Origin: Cymbomonas tetramitiformis
Lineage: Eukaryota > Chlorophyta > Pyramimonadophyceae > Pyramimonadales > Pyramimonadaceae
Assembly (NCBI GenBank): GCA_001247695.2
Contig: LGRX02035467.1
Coordinates: forward strand, 18,640-82,639
DNA: 64,000 bases
Reading direction: 5' to 3'
Shown: one piece after another, positions 21,676 through 30,635 of the stretch
Layout of the letters: each line of letters begins with the position of its first letter
Numbering within the stretch: the first letter of the stretch is position 1
Notes under the pieces: generated by a model
Seen by the model: only the letters and a program-made list of their open reading frames with translations
Database searches by the model: none
What the model was told of the DNA's origin: nothing
Translations under genes and position numbers: made by a program

Positions 21676-24600
21676 TAATAATAATAAAACATTTACGCTA
21701 GCAAAGGAGACAAAGTCCTGAGAGTGCGGTATCCCTGCAAAGCAGGCTAGTGAAAACACCAAGGGCTACTCCCTCTACTATAGCGCGCCCACAAAGGGGC
21801 TCAGCCCACTTTTCAGCAGGGTGACATCTAGAGAAAAAGCTAGGTGCTAAGCAAAAAAATTCTAGAAGATGGAGAAGCAGCCATGGCCGGGTGAGTGGAG
21901 GGGTGGCTGAATCTGAGCGGTGGGGAGGGAAGTCGAAGAATTAAGGGGGTATTTGGAGACGTTGAGGAAGGGGTCAGGTGGGCGGGGAGAGGGGGTGGGG
22001 GGAGGGGAGGGCCCCTCCCCTAGGGGACGGGGAACCATCTTGTATTGCAAGACTTTTGAAAATTACTGCAGAAGGGTTTGAAGAAAGTCGTTTGATTGCT
22101 GCACAGCTTCTGTTTCTGTCATGGTCTCACTGCTCGAGATGTCAACTGTATGCGGGTCAGTGTTTAAGGTGGTAGTGGTGTTTAACAGAAACACGTCTCG
22201 CCTATTTTTGGTGTGTTGCCTACAGATTCTTGAAAGTTTTTTAAGGAGAGGTTTAATCTTGCCACGGGGAACACCTATCGTGTTGAGGACAGTACCAAAA
22301 AGAGGAGGGAGGTATCCCATGAGTGTAAGTACTTTGGGCCATTTCACGGTGCTTATGAAGGGCTTTGAATTTGCGTTGGTGATTGTCGTGTCATGGTGAC
22401 CACCATAATAATGCTCAGCATCACTCTGATGATAGGGAGGGTCTTGAGTGGGCCATGGGCAAAGCGAAGAAGGAAGTACTTTGTCGCTTTCGTTTATAGC
22501 TTCATTCCAAATATCAGGGCTGACTCCTGTGTATTCTAGCCTCTTCTCCGTGACTCTGGACTTAGGAAGGACATTGAGGAACCATCTGGCAATCTTTTTC
22601 TGTGTAGGCCTCCAATCAAAGGCTGGTTGAGTATCACTGGGTGCACTGTCTATAGCTATGATAACGACATCCGAAAAGTCATCCTTATAGCATCCGCCAC
22701 CTGGAAGAACGTAGGGGTCATCACCCGTCCAATAACCATGTGGGATAAATGGAATAGTGTTATGCGGGAATCTGAAAACAAGTTTAAAGCCTTTATCAAA
22801 CCATCTTTTTTGGTTTTTGAGAGACAGCGGAAGAATCCATGTTCCTGAAAATCCAGGGACGGTGTTGGCCGCTTTATGTCCCATTTCCAAGGTAGTCATA
22901 ACCGCCGACGATTTGCCCTTATCCTTCCCATCAAAGGGGGGATTTCCGTAAACGATTCTGCCAATGCCTGTTAACGGGTCCACGTAGGCATCCCAAGCGA
23001 GACCATCAAAGCCGATTTTCCCATGATGGCAGAAGGGCCTGAGGGCTTTTTTCATTCTTGTGGTGGGTATGCATCTTCTCGAGTGAATTCTAGGGTGGGC
23101 ATTTAGTGGGTTAGAGAAAAGTTCACACCCGTTTTTGTCAAGGTTTCTGTCATCCACCAAAATATCTAAGAGGCTTCTTCTGATTGCGTAGCAGTTTTTA
23201 GGATCTCCCGATTCAAACTTACATGCATTGAGTGCTACATGAATATCGTGTGCCCTATTCGAGTACTCCGCAAGTGAGCATGGTGCTGCTTTGTTGGAAA
23301 GGCGGTGCCAAGCCAAAAGTTTCCAAAACTCTTTCTTTTGGACATATTGGAGTTCGGGATATTTAATTGTTCCCGTAACATGGTCCACTTCGGGCTTAGC
23401 GGTCACAGCAATGGTATTCTTTTTTGAACTTGATGGACGGTACATGCTAGCTTCCGGGAGAGCGTGTAAGTATAATTCCTCATTCATTTCCTGTCTTAGA
23501 TCAGCAAGTGGAAAAAGTTTCGATGGTTGTGTTTTGATGTATGTGGTACCTTTTCCAGGGTTTAGTAGTTTAGGCTTTTCTGAGATTTCTTCAGCAATGA
23601 TTCTCCTTAGTTCGCTATCTTGGGTTGTTCTAAGACTATTCAAACTATTATTATGTCCTGTGCATTCAAGTTGGATGTGTTCGAAGGTACATTTTGTATT
23701 CTGTTGGCAGTAGGGGCAGTTTTCAGTTTCGATTTTCCCCAGTTTAAATAAACGTGTTGGAGAGGCTTGGAGACCCAGGAGTTCTCTGCTTCTAGAAGCG
23801 GTGAAAGCTTTAGGTGTTATTTTGGAAATATCCTTAGTGGGGGTGGTGTTATTCTCGTTGAGCATCCTCAAGTACTTCCCTTGAGACTGTAGAGTTCTCC
23901 AATTATGATAGTGTGATAGTCGTTGAATTCTTTTAATGTGACTGCGGATATCACCTAAAATAGGAACCTCAAAAAAAAATAAAGAGAAGGGCAGTTCCTC
24001 AGCAGGGTCGTAGCGGGAGATGTCTAAACAGCCCCCTCTGAATGAGGCTCTTTTAGCAGTACGGTCCACTCTGTCATGGACTTTGTCATTATTGTGACCC
24101 CTGATCCATTTGAGGATGATTTTACTGTGGTCTCCTTCACTGTAGAAGCCAAGTTCTTCTAACAGTAGGCGAACAGCCTGCACATCTCTGCGATTAGCTT
24201 CACGTAACTTGTCCCGGGCGCTCATGGATCTGCCATCCTTTGTTACAGCAGATATTGCAGCCATGGAGTCAATGGCATGTACCATTGGAGTCATGGATTT
24301 GAGGAGTTTCTCTTTTTGTTCTGTGAGTAAGAATCGCAGTCCCGCAATTTCAGCAGATGTGCTACTAGGGTTTTGGATATCTTCCTTGATGAGAAGCCCC
24401 GGTGCGGCGAAAGTTCTCGAGGGGGGAATATTCATCTTCCGAACAAGTGGCATTCCGTTGTCAAAGTTTTTTATGGCATATGCTGCACCACTGCATGCTG
24501 ATTTTTTACCAGCAAAAAGAGAACCATCGCTTGCCGTATCATAATCTTCCATTTGGTTGCTCTCTTCGGCGTGGGGGGTAGATTCTTCTTCTGAGTCGCT

Positions 24601-25547
24601 AGGGCAGCTGTATTCACTTTCTTCTTCCGCAGTTTTGTTTTTCATTCTGGCAATAATGGTCTCATACTGTCTGTCTGAGATGTAATCATGGTGTGAGTTA
24701 ATATCACTGACTTTAGCAAGAACAGAAGAGGGCGGGTCCGTATGGTCATTATAGTCGAAAATGGAACCTGCTGGAAGTAGGATGCAGCCGTCATTGGTGA
24801 TGCTATATTCAAAGTCGTTGTGCCAGGAGGCACGACGTACCTGCTGAGACACCCATAGTAGGGGGGTCTGATTTCGATGAGAATAAGAGTAGCGAACTAT
24901 TAGGGAAATTAGTGAGTGGATGTGACATTGCCTGAGCGAACAGTTGGGGAAAATAATATGTGAGCTCAGAGGAGAGAATAAAGAGAGGTAACAGAGTTGG
25001 TCTCTCAGACTTGGACAGCAAATGATATAACTCTTGCTGTCTGGGTTTATGTTAAATAGTATATCTGAATATATGATATGATTCCTCAAGATAATAGAGG
25101 ATAATAGTCTACTCCTGGGAATTCCCCTGGGACAATTTGGTATCTTAGGCGTGTGAGCGTCTTTTTAGCTCGCTCTCGCTCGCTTTGCGTGCTTGCATGC
25201 GCACTTTGGACCTGTGGCGAACTGCTTTCAGCTTCCGTTGCGACGTTCTGATATGTTTTTGGTGTGCATTCCGGTTGTTCTGGCGGCTTTACGGGTTAGC
25301 GTCCTAGAGGCGGGACCGTTTTTGTCGTTGGTTATACCGGTTTCACTCGTTTTTGGCCTATTTTGGCTCACTTCCGTGTGCATCCTGATAAGTGAACTCT
25401 ACGGCACATATTGGGGGGGAGGTATGATGGCTTACAACAACTTTTGGGCGATTTTTATGAGTTATTTACAATTGTTTTAGTCTTCATCAACTCATAGTAT
25501 GGCCTCAAACAGCTTATTTCTTCAAAATATGTGCGGATTCACTCCCT
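21676..25547 (-). mobile_element. LINE-like retroelement copy A, RNase H type, lacking RT
   Basis: On the minus strand the element starts near 25547 with GCACATATTTTG, has about 0.7 kb of leader, then a long ORF, a 3' UTR and a tail of (ATT)4 at about 21676-21690. A diverged copy of its first ~0.7 kb, with the same 5' terminus, lies at about 35108-35850 in the opposite orientation. Its 5' end interrupts a Ty3/gypsy reverse transcriptase (right junction at about 25547). There is no RT or endonuclease, so this is an internally deleted or non-autonomous copy. A LINE assignment rests on the RNase H plus CCHC order and the simple-repeat tail. Confidence 0.7.
22063..24830 (-). CDS. RNase H / zinc-knuckle / NPPF-domain protein of the LINE-like element
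   Basis: The open frame reaches 25089, but its first ~90 residues are leader sequence shared with the copy at 35.3 kb, so translation probably starts inside 24.83 kb. RNase H is complete: Asp in ASDGSLFAGKKS, Glu in STSAEIAGLRFLL, Asp in HAIDSMAAISAV, and KWIRGHNNDKVHDRVDRTAK. A C-terminal knuckle follows, CPYCQQNTKCTFEHIQLEC (C-X2-C-X9-H-X4-C), typical of LINE ORF2 ends. Unusually, about 450 more residues follow, with GFDGLAWDAYVDP and IVYGNPPFDGKD, then TWILPLS. NPPF is the catalytic motif of N6-adenine methyltransferases and this resembles the Dam-like domain of DIRS elements; activity is unproven. It ends in TAA. Confidence 0.72.
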
Positions 25548-27388
25548 TTTTGCCGGACATTCAGTTGATGTTCGACGAGATGCAGGGTGCCACCCACTTC
25601 TCCTCCTTCGACGCCGTGGATGGATTCTGGCAAGTCCCCATGGCTGAGGAAGACGTGGAGAAGACAGCATTCACCACCCAGATGGGCTCCTACGAGTGGC
25701 TGGTGATGCCACAGGGATTGCAGAATTCCCCGTCACAGTACCAGCGGAGGATGCAGAGAGCCTTAGGACACTTACCTTTCGTCCGAATCTTCATCGACGA
25801 TGTGGTGGTGTTCTCGAAGGGTGGAGTCCAAGAACACTACGACAACGTCCGTACCTTCCTTCAGACCTGTCGCGAGAAAGGAGTATACCTCAAGGCCTCT
25901 AAGGCGCAGATGCTGAAGGAGTCTTTGAGGTTTCTTGGGCACACCCTGTCCAGCGAGGGCTGCAAGCCGCAGCACGACAAGGTGGCGGCAGTGCGCGACT
26001 GGCCGGCGCTGGAGAATGTCACTCACGTCCGGCAGTTCCTGGGCCTCGCCGGTTATTATCGTCGGTTCATTCACTGTTTCTCCGACATCGCGCAGCCCCT
26101 CACCATGCTCACCAAGAACGAGGTGGAGTGGAGATGGGGCCCTGAGCAGCAGTGGGCCTTCGAAGAGCTGAAAGCAGCACTGGTGGACGCCCCCGTTCTG
26201 GCCCTGCCGAACGTGAAGGCCGCAGCGGACGGATCAGCCCCCTTCGTGGTGCAGACCGACGCGAGTGGGGTGGCGCTGGGTGGAGTCCTGATGCAGGACT
26301 GTGGTGAAGGACTTAAGGTGATAGCCTACGAGAGCCGGCAGTTCTCCGCGGCTGAGCAGAACTACCACACGGGCGAGAGGGAGCTCTGCGGACTTCACCA
26401 CTGCACCACGGTGACCTGGCGGCACTACCTGATCTTCACCGCCTTCAAGCTGCAAGGCGACCACCGGCCACTGGAATGGCTGATGGAGCCGGGGAGGGAG
26501 CTGAGTCGGCGGCAGGCACGATGGTACATGGATCTCGTGGAGGTGGGGGTCCCCCGCATGGAGTACGTGAAAGGGGCCCTGCTACTGGTTCCAGACGCCT
26601 TGTCACGGCGACCCGACTACTCAGCGAAGACACCTCGGGAGGGCTTGAAGGAGGCCGGCATTCTCGACGCTAAGTCGGACCTCCCGAAAGACCCCCTCTC
26701 TGTGTTGGACACCTCCGACCTCTTTGAGGAGGGCCCAGCCTTGGGCACCCTGACCCAGCTTGCTGAGGTGAACAGCTGGTTGGACGCGGTGGACACTCTG
26801 CAGCTGGCGGAGTTGGCTATGGAGTCCCAACTTGGTGCCAAGGAGCTTCGAGCCCCGCACCATTGCGAGGACCTCCCAATAGAGGTTGCAGCGGGTGCTG
26901 GGGGGGTGCAGACGCAGCACCCTGGCGCGGATCTCCCGACGGAGGTCACATCAGACGCTGGAGGGGTGCAGATGCAGCACCCTGGCGCGGATCTCCCGAC
27001 GGAGGTCACATCAGACGCTGGAGGGGTGCAGATGCAGCACCCTGGCGCGGATCTCCCGACGGAGGTCACATCAGACGCTGGAGGGGTGCAGATGCAGCAC
27101 CCTGGCGCGGATCTCCCGACGGAGGTCACATCAGACGCTGGAGGGGTGCAGATGCAGCACCCTGGCGCGGATCTCCCGACGGAGGTCACATCAGATGTTG
27201 GAGGGGTGCAAACTGAGCACCCCGGCGCGAACCACCTGACGGAGGTCACAGCGCCCCCCACGAGAGGGGCGACGCTGGCGTTTCAGCGTGCTTCCCTGAA
27301 GAAGAGTACAAGGGCTCTTCGGGGGGCCTTCAAGTCCCTTCGCGCAATGGGACGGTCCAAGCGAGCCTTAAGATATAATATGATATGA
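25548..27388 (+). CDS. Ty3/gypsy reverse transcriptase-RNase H fragment with repeat tail
   Basis: The open frame starts at 25499, but its first residues come from the 5' end of LINE-like copy A. Genuine gypsy RT begins near GFTPFLPDIQLMF, so the first RT motifs are missing. Motif A is SFDAVDGFWQV, motif B MPQGLQNSPSQYQ, motif C IFIDDVVVFSKG. RNase H follows: QTDASGVALGGVL, GERELCGLHH and VPDALSRRPDY. Instead of integrase, about 250 residues of linker follow, with six 20-residue repeats (GGVQMQHPGADLPTEVTSDA). The frame ends in TGA with no integrase. The GGVxxxHPG motif also appears in the minus-strand gypsy Gag at 31-34 kb. Confidence 0.9.
26881..27240 (+). repeat. 60-bp coding minisatellite, six units
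   Basis: The units starting 26941, 27001, 27061 and 27121 are identical; those at 26881 and 27181 have diverged. The period is a multiple of three and encodes a 20-residue repeat in the gypsy pol frame. Perfect identity of the four central units implies very recent expansion or homogenisation. Confidence 0.95.
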
Positions 27389-27959
27389 TAAGATATCACA
27401 GATGTTATTGAACAGTAACACCTTGTGCAGCGTAAGAGCGGGTGATGAGTGCAGTGCTTCGTCCGAAGATACTGCTGTAGCACAACGCTACCTCATCTAT
27501 ACCGAATGCCTCTCATCTCATAGATGACACCGCTATTGGGTTGTGAACCCAAGGCATTGGTTGAACGACTAGTATCGGCTGAACGAATAATGCGTTCGCC
27601 ATATGATACTCGCATGCTTGTTCAGAACATGCTAGAAGCGAAGATGAATTCTTCTCCGAACCATTCGGTACTTCAAGATAGCATCTTGCTTCGCCATCTC
27701 GAGTCCGACATACTGGCCTCTCGATGACATGTGTCATTCAAGTCTTACCTTGAATAAATGACAGATGGTATGACTTATCATCTCGATGACATGTACAGTC
27801 ATAGTCGACCGTACTGACGACTGTCTGTCATTATAATATATGACATGACTCGACATGACTCGACATGACATGCCATGGTATGACATGTCTGACAGGTATG
27901 ACATGTATGACATGTATGACACATGTGTCATCGGTCATAACCCTGACACAATGAAACAA
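27389..27959. other. Intergenic DNA with TGACATG microsatellite
   Basis: No gene. From about 27828 to 27930 units of (G)ACATGTATGACATGACTC form a degenerate microsatellite directly before the truncated LINE RT. Confidence 0.6.
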
Positions 27960-28134
27960 CTTACCACGCAGGGTAACAAATACCATTGAAGATGCCAACC
28001 TCTCTAAGCGAGACCTACACGCAACCTATGTGGACTTTGAGAATGCCTATGGGTCAGTCGGCCATGAAAGGCTGATTGCGACATTGAAACACCTAGGAGT
28101 GCCCCCACAACTTACGGAAGCGGTCAGGGACATA

Positions 28135-28893
28135 CAGTAGTGCCTCACATTTAAGGAAATGCTAGGTTAAGGAAACAGCCAGCTTTTCGGGGGGGTGGGG
28201 GGTCGGAAAAATGCGAAAAAAGCTGGGCTGGAAAAAAACATTAAGAAAATGTACCCAAATAAGGAAATGAAGGCTGCCGAATCATTTCGTTAACGGAAAT
28301 CGGAAAGTCATATTAAGGAAACGAAGGCTAGCCGAACATCAGAAAATTCCATTATTATTAAGGAAATTGTAGCTGAATCTAAGGAAATTATAGTCGATAT
28401 TTCATGAAATTCTGAAAATTTTCAATGGCAAATAAAGGCTTTTTCTGCACCGCGTTTATTATTAAGGATACCTATTGGGATATCCATAATTGCGGGAAGG
28501 TCCTCATCCGAGTCTTCAACCAACTCAACCGTGTCACTCTGCATTGACGCTTTCTCGGTCTCACCGCTGGGACTCTCATTGAGTGGCGCTTTGGCCTTGA
28601 TACGCGATATGACTATCGACTTCAAGTCGTCGTAGTCTTCCTGACTAATCATCCCACTTTGCAAGTCAGCATGCAATTCTCGCAGTTCCTGGCGACTGCT
28701 CGGATCCATGCTGAATTTAAGAGAATGCGCTGGCTGACTGCGCTTTCCAGTCCCTAAAAAGAAATGGATTTAAGAGAAGAGGCTGGCTGACGCTCGAATC
28801 GCGTTTCCTATTCGTTAGTAATTTCGGTAAGAGGTCGACGGCAAATAGAAAATACGAAAAAATTCCTGTTTCCTTAAAGGTGAGGTATTACTG
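28135..28893. mobile_element. 759-bp TA-flanked transposon fragment inserted in LINE RT
   Basis: Ends CAGTAGTGCCTCACATTTAA (left) and CAGTAATACCTCACCTTTAA (right, reverse complement) match at all but three of 25 positions and resemble the 18243 MITE. TA flanks (28133-28134, 28894-28895) indicate Tc1/mariner/pogo-type insertion. Both elements also share AGCCAGCTTTT near one end. A minus-strand frame at 28422-28709 (about 95 residues, acidic, with ELHADLQSGMISQEDYDDLK) may be a remnant of an internal gene; it shows no transposase motif. Confidence 0.88.
28422..28709 (-). CDS. Short hypothetical ORF inside the TA-flanked element
   Basis: It starts with ATG at 28709 (MDPSSRQELRELHADLQ). The first ~45 residues should be helical and the rest is acidic and Ser-rich (VELVEDSDEDLPAIMD). 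It has no D-D-E catalytic triad, HTH or zinc motif. It may be a captured host fragment or an accessory ORF of the transposon. Homology is unknown. Confidence 0.35.
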   Translation of the reverse strand: MDPSSRQELRELHADLQSGMISQEDYDDLKSIVISRIKAKAPLNESPSGETEKASMQSDTVELVEDSDEDLPAIMDIPIGILNNKRGAEKAFICH

Positions 28894-30039
28894 TACTGGG
28901 TGAAAGTGAGGAGGACTCCATGCAAATGAGGGCAAAGATAGGGGACCAGGCGGTCTCGGAGGAAGTGCCGATAAGAAGGGGAATTTTGCAAGGGGACAGC
29001 ATGAGCCCATTACTATTTATACTATACCTCGAACCTCTCCTCAGATGGTTGGAGGTAGGGGACCATGGGTACCAACACAAGTATGTGACAGACAAGAAAC
29101 TCAGGGGGGAACTGAGAACCTCCTCAGGAGCGTTCGTGGATGACCTAATTATTCTAACAAAACTCATGTCAGGAATGGAGCAACAGCTAAAGAAGCTTTC
29201 AGCATTTGGAGACTGGAGCGGGCTTCGAATAAACAGGGACAAACCAAAGATAACCGGGGTAGAACACGGCAACAGAAACGTAAGGGAAAGCAGGCACCAG
29301 GGGGTAAAATGTGGATGCCAGACACTAAAGGTCCTTAAAGCGGGAGATACCTACAAATACCTAGGGGTCCTCCTCAACATGCTAGGGACTTGGAAAGAGG
29401 AGAAAAGAAAGTCACTGCAGGAACTAAAACGAAGGATAGAGGCACTGCTGGCTACACCCCTTACGCAAAGGCAAAAGGAGTACTCCTTAAAGTCGGCCCT
29501 ACTTGGGAAATATGGACTCCACCTCGGGATATACACACAAGGTGAGATACAGCAGGCCGAAAACCAGTTAGGGGCAGCAATGTAACGAATATATGGGCTC
29601 CCAGTGAACGGCACCCCTAATGAGCTGAACACGGAGGAAAAGGAAGAGTACGGACTAGGACTACAGTCCTTACAGGCAATATATGCGCAGAAAGTCTACT
29701 CGGGGCTGGCAGGGGCAGTTCAAAGCGAAGAAGACAAAGGGGTTCAGATGGGATATGGCAAGAGGGAAAGAAACCTGCAAACCAGACAAAGAATGTCGCA
29801 AGTCAGCAGGTCCACCGCCGGACTACTAGAGAAACACGTCGAAGAAAGAGGCCACAGCAGCAACAGGGGCAAGCTAAAAATGGGGCTACAAACACAAACG
29901 AACACTCTAAGAAAGATGAACGCCCTGAATGAATATGGAGGACATGTGAAAGGGGTGGGAAGTCACATGCGGGAATTGACCAAAGAAACCCTGCCCATAA
30001 CGAGACAGCTGGGGAAAGCTAAAAGAGTGTTGTTTAAGT

Positions 30040-30230
30040 TATAATAACTTTGCTAATAATCGAATAACGATTAGTGAAACAGAGCCACAGGTAATAAATT
30101 GCTATAAAATATACTGTGTCTTGTTGAGGCTGCTCATACGCGTTTCGACTCTTGCCAAGAGTCTCGTCAGTGAGCTTTCCGAAAAAGGATTTCTCCCGTG
30201 ACCCCTCTGTCACTTAACGGTCCTAAACAT
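30040..30230 (-). mobile_element. Penelope-like (PLE) fragment with hammerhead ribozyme
   Basis: About 190 bp of non-LINE sequence sits between LINE coding at LGKAKRVLFK and coding at QFQIHKTALQEMAQ. The minus strand holds a minimal hammerhead ribozyme, the type placed in the terminal repeats of Penelope-like elements. No PLE protein is present, so the class is inferred from the ribozyme and size. Insertion boundaries and any target duplication are not resolved. Confidence 0.6.
30132..30175 (-). ncRNA. Minimal hammerhead self-cleaving ribozyme
   Basis: Reading the minus strand from 30175 to 30132: stem I 5' strand GCUCA, then the conserved CUGACGA core, stem II GACUCUU / loop GGC / AAGAGUC (7 bp with the canonical G-C closing pair), the GAA core, a 2-bp stem III (AC/GU with loop GC), the cleavage-site A17 (position 30137), and stem I 3' strand UGAGC. 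All invariant core nucleotides are present and all three stems pair perfectly. A very short stem III is the hallmark of Penelope-like element hammerheads. Cleavage is predicted between 30137 and 30136. Confidence 0.9.
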
Positions 30231-30575
30231 GTCACAGTTTCAAATTCACAAAACAGCACTCCAGGAAATGGCACAACAACAGTGCAGCAGCACAAAGGGA
30301 AACACACCAGTGAGAGAATGGAGAAGGGCCTCGATGGAAAAAATACGGATAGCAGCCCAAGAAAAGCCAGAGAAATACATGCAGCACTTAAAAAGGGACA
30401 AAGCCATGCACAAGCTCTCTAATGAATACTGGAAGAAAGGAACATAATACCTAAACGAACATGATGTGACTGTCCTGCTAAGATGCAGGGCGAACAAGCT
30501 GCCAGCAGGTCCATACAAAAAACGGCAAGGAGGGAGACGGGCGCAAAAGTGCAAATGCTGCGGAATGCCCAGGTA
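30229..30575 (+). pseudogene. LINE ORF2 C-terminal segment with a nonsense codon
   Basis: Continues the LINE after the Penelope-like insertion: HKTALQEMAQQQCSSTKG, NEYWKKGT, TAA at 30445, then in the same frame YLNEHDVTVLLRCRANKLPAG and CKCCGMPR. The Cys cluster matches the terminal zinc-knuckle position of LINE ORF2. The stop could have arisen from CAA by C-to-T change, as could the one at 29583. Confidence 0.65.
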
Positions 30576-30580
30576 GCCCG

Positions 30581-30635
30581 GGAGGAGGAGGAGGAGGAGG
30601 AGGAGGAGGAGGAGGAGGAGGAGGAGGAGGAGGAG
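30581..30635. repeat. (GGA)18 microsatellite, polyproline on the minus strand
   Basis: About 18 GGA units encode the polyproline stretch of the gypsy Gag frame on the minus strand and mark the junction with the LINE remnant. Triplet expansion inside the coding frame is the likely origin. Confidence 0.9.

Larger units (their letters stand above)
28020..30040 (+). pseudogene. LINE reverse transcriptase, interrupted
   Basis: Before the insertion lies RT motif A, TYVDFENAYGSVGHERL. After it, from 28896, come LGESEEDSMQMRAKIG, motif B RRGILQGDSMSPLLFILYL, and motif C FVDDLIIL, then the thumb (NRDKPKITGVE, GDTYKYLGVLL). Reading across the insertion site with one TA keeps the frame (codon ATA 28132-28134 followed by CTG at 28896). 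A TAA at 29583 lies in frame between QLGAAM and RIYGLPVNGTP, and the protein continues beyond it. The remainder resembles LINE ORF2 linker. The family is a non-LTR retrotransposon; the clade is not determined. Confidence 0.82.
27960..30575 (+). mobile_element. 5'-truncated LINE reverse-transcriptase copy with two nested insertions
   Basis: Coding sequence begins inside RT (near 27963, VTNTIEDANLSKRDLHATY) and ends after a C-terminal Cys cluster (CKCCGM) with TAG at 30573. It is interrupted by a TA-flanked element (28135-28893) and by a Penelope-like insertion at about 30040-30230. Without the first insertion the frame is continuous. Two in-frame TAA codons (29583 and 30445) further inactivate it. 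At 30576 it abuts a (GGA)n tract that begins the next element. Confidence 0.8.

Noticed and set aside
29583..30447. Alternative genetic code with TAA as Gln
   Set aside because: Other probable genes and elements in the window end at TAA and TAG; only one decayed LINE shows the pattern.
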